From: Fibrella forsythiae
GTDB lineage: Bacteria; Bacteroidota; Bacteroidia; Cytophagales; Spirosomataceae
Direction of reading: 5' to 3'
Assembly: GCF_017353175.1 (NCBI RefSeq)
Contig: NZ_JAFMYW010000010.1
Span: 62,001-126,000 of the forward strand
DNA length: 64,000 nucleotides
The notes beneath the pieces were generated by a model. The model had not been told where the DNA came from. It saw only the letters and a program-made list of their open reading frames with translations, and searched no databases. Made by a program: the position numbers and the translations under genes. Below, in pieces: positions 41,172 through 51,100 of the stretch; position 1 is the stretch's first letter, and the number at the start of each line of letters is the position of its first letter.

Positions 41172-42515
41172 ATGCACGTTTGGAAATTTGGCGGAACCTC
41201 GGTTGGAAGACCAGAGCGGATGCACTCGATTCGTAATCTGATTACGGCTGATTCTACCCGGAAAGTAGTGGTGTTGTCGGCATTGTCTGGCACCACAAAC
41301 GCGTTACTGTCTATCGGCGAGTCGCTGAAGAGCAACGCCGAAGACGAAGCATTCGAGAAAATCGAACATCTGAAAGCACATTACGATAGCTTCGTACGCG
41401 ATTTATTTAAGACATCCGAGGGATTGGCCGCCGGTCAGCGGATTATCTCCAATGAATTTTCATTCCTGCGGTCGCTTACCCGAATCAAGCCATTTACGCT
41501 GAAACAGGAAAAAGAACTGGTGGCCGAAGGCGAGTTACTGAGTACGCAGATCTTTGCTGCCTATCTGGCCGAAGAAGGCGTGTCGTCGGTGTTGCTACCT
41601 GCACTGGAGTTTATGCGGATCGACGCCGACAACGAGCCTGAACTGGCTGTTATTGACCAGAATCTACGCGAGATGTTGCCTCCGCATGCCGATAAGCAGA
41701 TCATCGTAACCCAGGGTTTTATTTGTCGAAATCCGCGCGGCGAGATCGACAACCTGAAACGGGGTGGTTCCGATTATACGGCGTCGCTGATCGGCGGGGC
41801 TATTCGTGCCGACGAAATTCAGATATGGACCGACATCGACGGGATGCACAACAATGACCCGCGCATCGTGAAAAAAACATTCCCGATCCGTGAACTGACC
41901 TTCGACGAAGCAGCCGAGCTGGCGTATTTCGGCGCTAAAATTCTGCACCCATCCACCATTACGCCGGCGAAGATGAAAGGTGTTCCGGTACGTCTGAAAA
42001 ACACGATGGCGCCTGAAGCGCCAGGTACGTTGATCACGGATAAACTAAGCACTGATGCGCAAAACGGACAGGTCTTTAAAGCCATTGCCGCCAAGGATAA
42101 CATCACGGCGCTCTACATCCACTCTACCCGGATGCTGAATGCGTACGGTTTCCTTCGCCGTATTTTCGAGATTTTCGAGCGCTTCAAAACGCCAATCGAC
42201 TTGATTGCTACGTCGGAAGTGTCGGTATCGGTAACGATTGATAACACGGATAATCTGGCGGCTATCCAGGCCGAATTAGGGCAGTTCTGTGAACTGGAAG
42301 AGCCCGATTATAATCAGACTATTATCTGTATTGTGGGTAATTTCAGCTCCGATCATCCGGGTATTGCCCTGCAGGTATTGAAAGCGCTCGAAGGTATTCC
42401 AATCCGTATGATATCATACGGTGGCACCGAGCACAATATTTCGCTGCTGATGCACGGACAGTACAAAAATGAAGCGCTAAATGCGCTGAACGACAGTCTG
42501 TTCGTAAACGCTTAA
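41172..42515 (+). CDS. lysC: Aspartate kinase
   Basis: A 447-residue monofunctional aspartokinase. The N-terminal kinase domain starts VWKFGGTSVG, with GGSDYTASLIG and IWTDIDGMHNNDPR for substrate and nucleotide, and is followed by two ACT domains (about 300-447) that would sense lysine or threonine. There is no fused homoserine dehydrogenase. First step of the lysine, threonine and methionine branch. Flanked by a long hairpin upstream and a compact terminator downstream. Confidence 0.95.
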   Translation: MHVWKFGGTSVGRPERMHSIRNLITADSTRKVVVLSALSGTTNALLSIGESLKSNAEDEAFEKIEHLKAHYDSFVRDLFKTSEGLAAGQRIISNEFSFLRSLTRIKPFTLKQEKELVAEGELLSTQIFAAYLAEEGVSSVLLPALEFMRIDADNEPELAVIDQNLREMLPPHADKQIIVTQGFICRNPRGEIDNLKRGGSDYTASLIGGAIRADEIQIWTDIDGMHNNDPRIVKKTFPIRELTFDEAAELAYFGAKILHPSTITPAKMKGVPVRLKNTMAPEAPGTLITDKLSTDAQNGQVFKAIAAKDNITALYIHSTRMLNAYGFLRRIFEIFERFKTPIDLIATSEVSVSVTIDNTDNLAAIQAELGQFCELEEPDYNQTIICIVGNFSSDHPGIALQVLKALEGIPIRMISYGGTEHNISLLMHGQYKNEALNALNDSLFVNA

Positions 42516-42526
42516 CTTTAGCCAGT

Positions 42527-42556
42527 CATCCAGCGCAGGTACGTCTGCGCTGGATG
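42527..42556 (+). terminator. lysC terminator with GGTACGT in the loop
   Basis: CATCCAGCGCAG and CTGCGCTGGATG (42527-42538 and 42545-42556) form a perfect 12-bp stem with the 6-base loop GTACGT. The loop and last stem base make up the over-represented word GGTACGT. Confidence 0.8.
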
Positions 42557-42572
42557 GATTAACGCTACTTCC

Positions 42573-42881
42573 ATGACTGACGCCGAATTCCTGCAAGCTG
42601 TAAAGCGCTCCGTGTGTGAGATCGACCCTCAAGCCGAAGTATGGCTGTTTGGCTCCCGTGCCCGTGGCGACGCCCGCCCCGATTCTGACTGGGATTTCTT
42701 AGTGCTTACTGAAAAGCCGGTAGATCGAGCTTTCAAGTATGTCGTATGGGATCAACTTAACGAGTTGGAACTTTCTGCTGAGCGGGTTATCAGTACAAGG
42801 GTTTGGAACAGGCTTCATTGGAAAGATATGGTTGTAACCGATTTGTATCAAAATGTTCAGGAAGATGATAAGCGGCTATGA
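42573..42881 (+). CDS. mntA: MntA-type nucleotidyltransferase antitoxin
   Basis: A 102-residue minimal nucleotidyltransferase. The active-site motif VWLFGSRARGDARPDSDWDFLVL has GS-x-A-RG followed by the D-x-D metal pair. In MntA/HepT systems this antitoxin blocks the partner by adding AMP units to a tyrosine. It overlaps the HEPN gene by four bases (ATGA), the usual toxin-antitoxin layout. The pair is inserted between lysC and serS. Confidence 0.88.
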   Translation: MTDAEFLQAVKRSVCEIDPQAEVWLFGSRARGDARPDSDWDFLVLTEKPVDRAFKYVVWDQLNELELSAERVISTRVWNRLHWKDMVVTDLYQNVQEDDKRL

Positions 42882-43222
42882 ACAAGAGCAAAGAGGAAAC
42901 TATCCGATTCAGGCTTGACAAATCTGACGAGGTAATGCGTGAAGCAAAAGCACTGGTTGCTATCAAGAGTTGGTCAGGCACAGTAAGCAGACTATACTAC
43001 AGCACCTTTCATGTTGTATCTGCCTTAATGTTAGATCGGGACATTCGAATTAAAGCGCATGCCGGAGCTAAAGCTATGTTCGATCTATATTTTGTTAAAA
43101 CAAGTATGGTCGAGGTAAAATGGAGTAAACTTTATAGTCGGTTATCTGATGCCCGGCATAGCAGTGATTACGGTGCTTTCATAGAGTTCACTGCCGACGA
43201 TGTGTTGCCTCTTGTACCGTAA
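42878..43222 (+). CDS. hepT: HepT-type HEPN toxin
   Basis: A 114-residue helical HEPN domain protein. The hallmark SRLYYSTFHVVSALML helix is present, and the C-terminal part has SDARHSSDYGAF, the position of the Arg-x-x-x-(x)-His/Asp-Tyr RNase and AMP-acceptor motif. The exact spacing is a variant of the R-x4-H-x-Y form, so RNase activity should be checked. Encoded directly after and overlapping the MNT antitoxin. Confidence 0.85.
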   Translation: MNKSKEETIRFRLDKSDEVMREAKALVAIKSWSGTVSRLYYSTFHVVSALMLDRDIRIKAHAGAKAMFDLYFVKTSMVEVKWSKLYSRLSDARHSSDYGAFIEFTADDVLPLVP

Positions 43223-43269
43223 ACTTAAGAATTCATCGACGTGATTAAACGTCTGATTACCAAAAACTA

Positions 43270-44562
43270 ATGCTACAAATTCCATTCATCCGTGAGAATA
43301 AAGACCTGGTTCTGGCCGGGCTGCGGAAACGCCATTTTGCCGATGCCGAGTCGACGGTTGAACAGTTACTGAGCCTTGACCAGCAGCGCCGCGATACACA
43401 GAAGGAGCAGGACGACAAACTGGCCCGGCAAAACGCGATTGCCAAAGAGATTGGTCAATTAATGAAAACCGGCCAAAAAGAAGCAGCCGACGCGGCTAAA
43501 GCGGAGACGGCTACGCTGAAGGAGCAATCGAAAGTGTTGGGCGAACAACTAACAGGTATTGAGCAGCAGGTGCAGGCCATACTGGTAACGGTCCCCAACA
43601 TTCCACACAGTAGCGTACCCGAAGGCCGCTCGGCCGATGATAACGAAGTTGTGCTGGAATGGGGCGACAAACCGAACCTCCATGCCGGTGCTGAACCACA
43701 TTGGGAGCTGATCAAACGGTTTGGTCCCGGTGGTAGCCCAATGATTGATTTCGATCTGGGCAACAAAATTTCAGGCGCTGGTTTTCCTGTCTACAAAGGC
43801 CGGGCGGCTCGTCTGCAACGGGCGCTGATCAACTTCTTCCTGGATAAGGCACTGGCTGCCGGATACGTTGAAGTACAGCCGCCTATCGTAATTAACGAAG
43901 ATTCGGGCTTCGGCACGGGCCAGTTGCCCGACAAAGAAGGACAGATGTACTATGCCGATGCCGACAAGCTGTATTTGATTCCAACGGCCGAAGTCCCTGT
44001 TACGAATCTGTACCGCGATGTGATGGTGGCCGAGTCTGACCTGCCTATCAAAAACGTAGCATATACGCCCTGTTTCCGGCGCGAAGCGGGTTCATGGGGT
44101 GCCCACGTGCGCGGCCTGAACCGCCTGCACCAGTTCGATAAAGTGGAAATTGTCAGGATCGAGAAACCGGAGAATTCGTATACGGTACTCGAAGAAATGA
44201 GCCAGCATGTGCAGGGCCTATTGCAGGTACTTGAATTGCCTTATCGTGTGTTGCGCCTGTGCGGTGGCGATATGGGTTTCACGTCGGCCTTAACCTACGA
44301 CATGGAAGTGTGGTCGGCCGGGCAGGGGCGTTGGCTGGAAGTTAGCTCGGTGAGTAATTTTGAGACCTACCAGGCCAACCGGTTGAAGCTTCGCGCCAAG
44401 CTCGATGGAAGCAAACCGACGCTGCTGCATACGTTGAACGGCTCGGCCCTGGCATTGCCACGCATCCTGGCTGCGATCCTGGAGAATAACCAAACTGCAG
44501 AAGGGACAATTCGCATTCCTGCAGTGCTGGTTCCATACTGTGGCTTTGACGTGATCGACTAG
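43270..44562 (+). CDS. serS: Seryl-tRNA synthetase
   Basis: A 430-residue class II synthetase. It has the N-terminal antiparallel coiled-coil tRNA-binding arm (about 25-105), motif 2 in YTPCFRREAGSWG and motif 3 in LNGSALALPRILAAILEN, with TAEVPVTNLYRD forming the serine pocket. Essential cytoplasmic enzyme. Followed by a hairpin shared with the convergent small gene. Confidence 0.96.
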   Translation: MLQIPFIRENKDLVLAGLRKRHFADAESTVEQLLSLDQQRRDTQKEQDDKLARQNAIAKEIGQLMKTGQKEAADAAKAETATLKEQSKVLGEQLTGIEQQVQAILVTVPNIPHSSVPEGRSADDNEVVLEWGDKPNLHAGAEPHWELIKRFGPGGSPMIDFDLGNKISGAGFPVYKGRAARLQRALINFFLDKALAAGYVEVQPPIVINEDSGFGTGQLPDKEGQMYYADADKLYLIPTAEVPVTNLYRDVMVAESDLPIKNVAYTPCFRREAGSWGAHVRGLNRLHQFDKVEIVRIEKPENSYTVLEEMSQHVQGLLQVLELPYRVLRLCGGDMGFTSALTYDMEVWSAGQGRWLEVSSVSNFETYQANRLKLRAKLDGSKPTLLHTLNGSALALPRILAAILENNQTAEGTIRIPAVLVPYCGFDVID

Positions 44563-44575
44563 AGGGCAATTCAAC

Positions 44576-44612
44576 GAATGTAATGCGGACTTTAGCTGGC
44601 CGCATTACATTC
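44576..44612. terminator. 13-bp hairpin between serS and a convergent gene
   Basis: GAATGTAATGCGG at 44576-44588 is inverted at 44600-44612 with an 11-base loop. It reaches the stop codon of the minus-strand gene, so it can serve both transcripts. Confidence 0.75.
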
Positions 44613-44895
44613 AGCAATCGCACGAATAATTGGCGTAGCCGGGGTAGTGGGGTGATAGCCGCCCGGCAATGCTGATAACCCGATCCAGCGGAATATGCTG
44701 ACCGTCGGCCAGGTCGAGCGTATCGAAGTCGTTTTCATGGCCAACGCCCAACACCATTGCGTCGGTTTTAATGAACTCATTCAGATCAGTAAGGTATTCT
44801 ATTCGGACAAATTTCCGGGGCTCAATGGCAGCGCGGAAGTCATTCAGATCGGCGGTTTTCATAAGTGAAAGGTCATTAGTGGTTATTGCAGTCAT
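44611..44895 (-). CDS. Small unknown protein, Rof-like
   Basis: A 94-residue acidic protein. The second half, IEYLTDLNEFIKTDAMVLGV and HIPLDRVISIAG, has the pattern of small SH3-like or Sm-like folds such as the Rho-binding antiterminator Rof, where a similar LDRI ending follows a strand. That likeness is weak. It ends with CDC. An ATG at 44862 would give an 83-residue version. Between hairpins on both sides. Confidence 0.55.
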   Translation of the reverse strand: MTAITTNDLSLMKTADLNDFRAAIEPRKFVRIEYLTDLNEFIKTDAMVLGVGHENDFDTLDLADGQHIPLDRVISIAGRLSPHYPGYANYSCDC

Positions 44896-44945
44896 CCATT
44901 GTCAGTTGCTGTACGAACTGACAACAGTTGTTTATCTGTAAAACA

Positions 44946-44992
44946 AACAGAGCCGGTCAGATAGTTGCGTAAACTACCCGACCGGCTCTGTT
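44946..44992. terminator. 13-bp hairpin after the DUF349 gene
   Basis: AACAGAGCCGGTC at 44946-44958 is inverted at 44980-44992; the loop holds a further small TAGT/ACTA pairing. It lies just past the DUF349 gene on the minus strand. Confidence 0.75.
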
Positions 44993-45014
44993 CTTAATCG
45001 ATAACGTACCCAGC

Positions 45015-46295
45015 CTATTCTGCTGCGGCGAGGGCGCGGTGGAAATCGCGAAGGATCACCTCCTTCATGGCAATCTTGCGTTTTTGCGTATTGATTTTAT
45101 TCAGAATCTGCTTGTCTTCAGGGTTTTCGGGATCGAGGCTGTCGATGTCCTGCATCGAAAACTGGAGATCGTTTTTCTCGCGTTTTACCAGGTATTCCAG
45201 CTCGCGGATTTTGGTCCGTAGCTGCTCGGCCTGACTTTTCAGGCTGAAAGCCGGGTATTTCCGGTCGAGCACACGCCCAAGGTAACTAAGTTCGAAAATC
45301 TTGTCGCAGGCCGCGCGGAACTTCTCGTTCACGGCTTTGTCCTGCATTTTGAACGGCACCTTAATCTCTTTCCAGGCATTGAGCAATTCTTTGGCCCGAT
45401 TGGCTGAAGCGAAGATTTGCGAGTCAGGGACTTTGGCAAGCTGTTCGGCTTCGTCGGCCATTTTCATCTGCTGCTCAATACGCGGGTCAATCCGTTTCTG
45501 GATGACGATACCTTTCGCGTTATTGTATTTTTCAAAGACATACTGCACCGTTCGCTTGAAGCGTTTGTGTAGTTTTCCCCCTTTTTTGATGGGTACTTCG
45601 CCAATGTTTTTCCAGGCATTATTCAGCCGCCGAACCTCCTGATACACAACGTCAAGGTCGGGGTTCCGAACGGCGCGTTCAACCAGTTTGATCATCTCTT
45701 CATACTGATCGAGACGCTCCTGGATGACCTTATTCTGTTCGTTGAAGAACTCACGCCGCCGCTGGAAAAAACCGTCGAGAAGGCCCTGAAATTCCTCTTC
45801 AATTTCAGCCTCGATACTTTTATCAACTGGTCCGGTTTTGATCCACTTCGTCTTGATATCTTGAAGGGCTTCGGCGGTTGGTTTCCAGTCGTCGCTACCG
45901 GCAATTACCTCTGCTTCACCAATTAACGCCCGTTTGATTTCGAGGTTTTTCAGCTGGTTGGTATGAATCAGCCCCGATAAAATATCCTCGAGTTGATCGA
46001 GCCGGTCGAGTAATGGAGGGAAATCGCCGATGGCATCGAAGCTGATCAGTTTGCGGCGTAATTGCAGCAATTTAGTCAGGTACGAGCCTTTATTTTGCGC
46101 CTCGGTTACCTCTTCTTCCAGCTGGGCAACCTTACTCTGGGCGATTATAAAGCGATTTTTAAAGTAATCGAGCGCTTCCTGCTCTGTTCGTTTAACTTCG
46201 CCGATCTGGCGGTCTGGATAGTCGAGATAGCCCTTTAAAAATACCTTTCCGTCTTCGACGTAACCGTATTCGTCTACCAATGAAGCATTTTCCAT
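45015..46295 (-). CDS. DUF349 repeat protein
   Basis: A 426-residue, highly charged, mostly helical protein with several DUF349 repeats (Trp-anchored units such as LQDIKTKWIKTGPVDKS, VRRLNNAWKNIGEVPIKKGG and LNAWKEIKVPFKMQDK). Widespread in Bacteroidetes, and probably nucleic-acid or ribosome associated. Divergent from ettA with a -7 box in the short gap. Confidence 0.88.
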   Translation of the reverse strand: MENASLVDEYGYVEDGKVFLKGYLDYPDRQIGEVKRTEQEALDYFKNRFIIAQSKVAQLEEEVTEAQNKGSYLTKLLQLRRKLISFDAIGDFPPLLDRLDQLEDILSGLIHTNQLKNLEIKRALIGEAEVIAGSDDWKPTAEALQDIKTKWIKTGPVDKSIEAEIEEEFQGLLDGFFQRRREFFNEQNKVIQERLDQYEEMIKLVERAVRNPDLDVVYQEVRRLNNAWKNIGEVPIKKGGKLHKRFKRTVQYVFEKYNNAKGIVIQKRIDPRIEQQMKMADEAEQLAKVPDSQIFASANRAKELLNAWKEIKVPFKMQDKAVNEKFRAACDKIFELSYLGRVLDRKYPAFSLKSQAEQLRTKIRELEYLVKREKNDLQFSMQDIDSLDPENPEDKQILNKINTQKRKIAMKEVILRDFHRALAAAE

Positions 46296-46349
46296 TTTTC
46301 CTTACTGAAGGGTTCTTGCGAGGGTTAATTACCGATATTTGCCCAACCA

Positions 46350-46357
46350 CAAACATA
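46350..46357 (-). promoter_or_regulatory. Candidate -7 box for the DUF349 gene
   Basis: On the minus strand TATGTTTG matches TAnnTTTG, 55 bases before the DUF349 ATG. On the plus strand GATATTTG, one base off consensus, lies at 46334-46341 for ettA. The 70-base gap thus seems to hold back-to-back promoters. Confidence 0.45.
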
Positions 46358-46365
46358 GGCAAAAA

Positions 46366-48033
46366 ATGAGCCAGGAAACGATTATCTTTTCTATGGCGGG
46401 TGTAAGTAAAATTATTCCCCCCAACCGACAAATCCTAAAGAACATCTACCTTTCATTCTTTTACGGTGCCAAAATAGGGGTGCTTGGACTCAATGGTTCC
46501 GGCAAGTCTACCCTCCTCCGGATCATCGCCGGCATCGACAAAAGCTACAACGGAGAGGTGGTGTTCTCGCCCGGCTATTCAGTCGGTATGCTCGAACAGG
46601 AGCCGCAATTAGACCCCACTAAAACCGTTCGTGAGGTCGTAGAAGAAGGCGTGCAGGAGATTGTTGATCTGCTGAAAGAATTCGATCAGATCAACGAAGC
46701 ATTTGGTGACCCCGACGCCGACTACGAAAAGCTGGGAGCCCGCCAGGCCGACGTACAGGAGAAATTGGATCATTTCAATGCGTGGGAACTCGACACCCGG
46801 CTCGAGCGGGCCATGGATGCCCTGCGCACACCACCGTCTGACGCGTTGATTGCAAACCTCTCTGGTGGTGAAAAACGCCGGGTCGCGTTGTGTCGGCTGC
46901 TGCTCAAGGAACCCGATGTGCTCCTGCTTGATGAGCCAACCAACCACCTTGATGCCGAGTCGGTCCTGTGGCTGGAAGAACACCTTCGGCAGTATAAGGG
47001 AACGGTCATCGCCGTAACCCACGATCGTTACTTCCTGGATAACGTAGCGGGCTGGATTCTGGAGCTCGACCGGGGTGAGGGTATTCCCTGGAAAGGCAAC
47101 TATAGCTCGTGGCTCGATCAGAAACAGCAACGGCTGGCAAAAGAAGAGAAGACCGAATCGAAGCGGCAGAAGACCCTTCAGCGCGAGCTGGAATGGGTAC
47201 GTATGGCACCAAAAGCCCGTCAGGCAAAGTCGAAAGCGCGTCTTGGTGCCTACGAGAAAATGCTCGATGAGGACTCGCAGCAGCGCGAGAGCAAACTGGA
47301 AATCTTTATTCCGCCAGGACCACGGCTGGGTAGCAAAGTCATTGAAGCGCAGGACGTGGCCAAGGCATTTGGCGACCGGTTGCTGTTCGAACACCTCGAG
47401 TTTAAGCTGCCACAGGCGGGGATCGTTGGTATTATTGGACCCAACGGCGCGGGTAAAACCACGCTCTTCAAGCTCATCACCGACAAGTATAAGCCCGACG
47501 CAGGTACGTTCGAGGTGGGCGAAACGGTGAAGGTGGCTTACGTGGATCAGGAACACGACGGACTCGACCCCGAGAAGACCGTGTATCAGACCATCGCCGA
47601 CGGCAACGATTGGATTATGCTGGGCGGCAAACAGGCCAACGCCCGGGCGTATTGCAGCCGGTTCAATTTCGCCGGTGCTGATCAGGAAAAGAAAGTAGGT
47701 ACGTTGTCGGGTGGCGAGCGAAACCGCGTTCACCTGGCCATGACCCTGAAAGAAGGCGCCAACCTGTTGTTGATGGATGAACCGACCAACGATCTGGACG
47801 TAAACACGTTACGGGCGCTGGAAGAAGGTCTGGAAAACTTCGCGGGTTGCGCCGTTATCATCAGCCACGATCGCTGGTTCCTTGACCGGGTAGCCACGCA
47901 CATCCTCGCATTCGAAGGCGATTCGCAGGTGTACTGGTTTGAAGGCAACTTCTCGGAATACGAAGAAAACCGCCGCAAACGCCTCGGAAACGACGCCACA
48001 CCGAAACGAATCCGGTATAAGAAGCTGGCGTAG
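46366..48033 (+). CDS. ettA: ABC-F protein EttA
   Basis: A 555-residue ABC-F protein, the same length as E. coli EttA. Two ATPase domains: Walker A GLNGSGKSTLL and GPNGAGKTTLF; signatures NLSGGEKRRVALCR and TLSGGERNRVHLAM; Walker B DVLLLDEPTNHLD and NLLLMDEPTNDLD. Between them is the charged linker (LAKEEKTESKRQKTLQ) that reaches the ribosomal P-site tRNA. The start MSQETIIFSM is preferred over an upstream TTG. Tunes translation initiation to energy state. Confidence 0.94.
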   Translation: MSQETIIFSMAGVSKIIPPNRQILKNIYLSFFYGAKIGVLGLNGSGKSTLLRIIAGIDKSYNGEVVFSPGYSVGMLEQEPQLDPTKTVREVVEEGVQEIVDLLKEFDQINEAFGDPDADYEKLGARQADVQEKLDHFNAWELDTRLERAMDALRTPPSDALIANLSGGEKRRVALCRLLLKEPDVLLLDEPTNHLDAESVLWLEEHLRQYKGTVIAVTHDRYFLDNVAGWILELDRGEGIPWKGNYSSWLDQKQQRLAKEEKTESKRQKTLQRELEWVRMAPKARQAKSKARLGAYEKMLDEDSQQRESKLEIFIPPGPRLGSKVIEAQDVAKAFGDRLLFEHLEFKLPQAGIVGIIGPNGAGKTTLFKLITDKYKPDAGTFEVGETVKVAYVDQEHDGLDPEKTVYQTIADGNDWIMLGGKQANARAYCSRFNFAGADQEKKVGTLSGGERNRVHLAMTLKEGANLLLMDEPTNDLDVNTLRALEEGLENFAGCAVIISHDRWFLDRVATHILAFEGDSQVYWFEGNFSEYEENRRKRLGNDATPKRIRYKKLA

Positions 48034-48057
48034 CGTAGTATGGCAATGCGTTTAACC

Positions 48058-48091
48058 AAAAAGAGCCGGATTCACGTCCGGCTCTTTTTTT
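48058..48091. terminator. Strong bidirectional intrinsic terminator
   Basis: AAAAAGAGCCGGA / TCCGGCTCTTTTT pair over 13 bases with a 6-base loop, and T and A tracts flank both sides. It lies between convergent ettA and the PQQ-type dehydrogenase gene. Confidence 0.9.
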
Positions 48092-48111
48092 ATACTGTTT
48101 TTGCTTTGCGG

Positions 48112-51100
48112 TTAGTGCTGGATGAGGGCCCGCAGGGTGGTGGCAGGCAGGCCAGGTACGTTCAAATTGATCAGATAAACGCCTGATTTTAAGCCTGATG
48201 TATTGATGCGGTGTGGTTCCCCGGTAGAGATGGCCACGCGCGCCTGGTGAAGAATGTGGCCTGTTTCATCGGTCAGCGAAATGGTTACGGGTTGTGCACC
48301 GGCTGCCTGTAGATCGAGCAGAAGGTAGTTCTGGGCGGGGTTAGGCCAAAGCCTGAAACCATCAGAAATGCTTTCGCCAAGGGTATTGGTCATAGCAACA
48401 GGTTGCTCGTTACCACTACGGGCATTGCTGGCGAGGCAGGTGGTTTCTGCGAAGCCCCATTGCTGATTGGTGCCATTATTCAGGGTGAACTGAACAACCT
48501 CACCGCCTTCATTTGTGTTACTACCTTTTACGTCGATGGCTTTACCCGAATGCCGGGCTGTGAGGGTATGGTAGCCACTGCCGTTACGGGTAATCAGCCA
48601 CTCCTGATGCGCACCGCCCCAATACGTCCATTGAACCAGCGGGTTGTTATCCTGTGTCGAGGCGTTGGCGACGTCGATGCCTTTACCGGTATGGCCTACG
48701 ATCAGCTTGTAATAAAGGCCCCCCACCGATTGCACTTTCCACTGTTGCCAGGCATGATTGGCGTAAGTGTACTGTCGAATAACGGTCCCGTCTGAGGGGA
48801 GACCATTATAAACGCCTAACACCTTACCGCTACTACGCGACGTGATTGTATAGCACTTGTTGGGGTCGAATGAAGGAGCGGTGCTGACACAGGTACGTGC
48901 CTCGATAGACCATTGCTGAGCGGCCGTACCATTGGCCGTGAGTTGAATAACCTCACCACCTTCTGTTTGATTGCTGCCTTTAACATCCAGCAATTTTCCT
49001 GAATGCCGGGCAACCAACTGATAATAACCGGCCGCATCGCGACGGATTGCCCACTGCTGATTATTGCCGCCGACATAATCCCACTGGTGAACGGGTGTAT
49101 AGTCGTCATAGGAAACCCCCGACACATCGAGCACCTTATTACTATGTTGAGCAATGAGTTGGTAATAGCCGCCCGACGTTGCCGCGAATTTCCATTGCTG
49201 CCAGGGCTGATTGGCGTCGGTACGTTGTCTGACGGTTGAGCCATTGTCCAGGCCTCCATTATCTACGCCCAGTACTTTGCCGCTCACCCGCGAAATGAGT
49301 TGGTAGCAGGTGTTGGGTGAAATAACGATCGAAGCAGACGTGGGTGCGGCCGGAACAACGCTGGTCTCGACGCCCCCTGTCCAGGCGGAGCCACGGCGGG
49401 TATATACCCGGAAATAGTATCGGGTTCCGGGCGTCAGGTTTGTCACTACCAGCGAAGTGGATATACCCTGATAAAGCACTTTCCCGCCAAAGAAAGCGGC
49501 GCCATTACCTGTAAAGCTTGGATCGGCCGTATAAACCAGATCGGTAGGCCGATCCGTGAAACCCGATCCTGCTTTGCCCACTACCAGTACATTGTCGAAA
49601 GTAACGGTGGGGTTTATCCAATTCAGACGGGCCGAATTAACTAGCGACGTTGCTGTTAAACCACTGATCGATAACTGGCCCGAACTGCAATCCGGGACTA
49701 TTTTTACCGAATCCAGGGCTGTTAATCCGCCAGCGTCTGTCACTTTCAGCGAAATGAAGTAATAATAGGATTCTCCATCGCACCCGACCGGCGATACCTT
49801 GATAACCGGCGAACTGGCCGTCAGCACAGGTTCGAAGTGTTCATGGTTATTATGGCGCAGGCTCACCTGCCAGGCGTAGGTTAAACTGGCAGGTGCTTCA
49901 TCGGTTACGGCGGCCGTTAGCGTGTACGAGCTTTCGCGGTCAAGCACATATTTCGCATTATTGACCGGATTGGTAATGCGGGCAGTTGGTGCCGTATTAT
50001 TGACCGAGATCTGGAGCGTTTTGGTATCTGAAAGCCCCAGATTATCCGTTACCGTCAGCTTCACGGAGAAGCCTTTGGTAACCGCTGACGAGAACACGTG
50101 CGTCGGATTAGCGACGGTGGCTGTAGTACCGTCGCCAAAGTCCCAGCGATAGGTCAGGGAGTTGGCGTCCGGGTCGCTGGATGCGTCGCCCCGAAAAGAG
50201 ACAGTCAGCGGCGACGGACCACTCGTTACAGAAGCTGTAGCCACGGCAACGGGTGGCCGATTACCCCCGTAGCTGATACGCATGATCTCACCGGTGTTGA
50301 TGTTGACATAATGCAGCGAGCCGTCGAGCGGATTAGATTCTATATCAACGATACCCTGCGTGGTACCATTGGCCATAAATTCACGTACCTGGCTCACCGC
50401 CCCGGTATTCGTCAACGTAGCAACGCGTATCCAGTTGGCGCCGTAATCAGCGAAGAAGTAGGCTCTTTGCCAGGCTGCAGGGAACGCAGCACCGGCATAA
50501 TAAACACCCGCCGTTGACGCATTTCCCCGAAATGGCTTCCCCAAAGCAAGGCCGCTGGTGGCTGTTTCGCTCAGGGTAGTGGCGGTGGCAACGGTTCCAC
50601 TGAAGGTTGGCGTGCGGGCAATGTCGGCACCGTGTTTCCAGTCGAGGGCCGGGCGGCTATGAACGTACCGTCGTTGCAAGCCGGGAAGTGGCTGGTTGCT
50701 ACACGGGTTGGTAACTACAGTTGACCCCGAGGCCGGGTTAGTGACTTGTTTCAACAGGTCATCAAACGTTAGAAAAGGCTTGTTACAGGTATTGGCCGGC
50801 GATCCCGCGTTCGGGTTGGGCTCGTCTTTGTTTTCCAGCGTCAGGGCTGCCGCCGCATAGCTCGAGTTGGCTTCCAGCCCTTCGAACATAGGCCATCCTG
50901 CATTCTCTCCCGGAAGGCGAACTATGTGCATATCTTCCCACACGTTCCAGCCCACGTCGCCAATCAGCAACGTACCCGGATTGGCGTCGGCCGGGTTGGT
51001 GCTGCCTGTTTCGGGCTGAATCGTCATCCGATACGGGTTACGAAGGCCCAGCGTCCAGACGCGCGATTTGGCTGAACGCGGATTGGCGGAATCATAAAAG

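Noticed and set aside
46609-47733. A 374-codon open frame on the minus strand
   Set aside because: It lies wholly antisense to ettA, whose ATPase motifs are intact, and has no recognisable domain; a GC-rich shadow frame.
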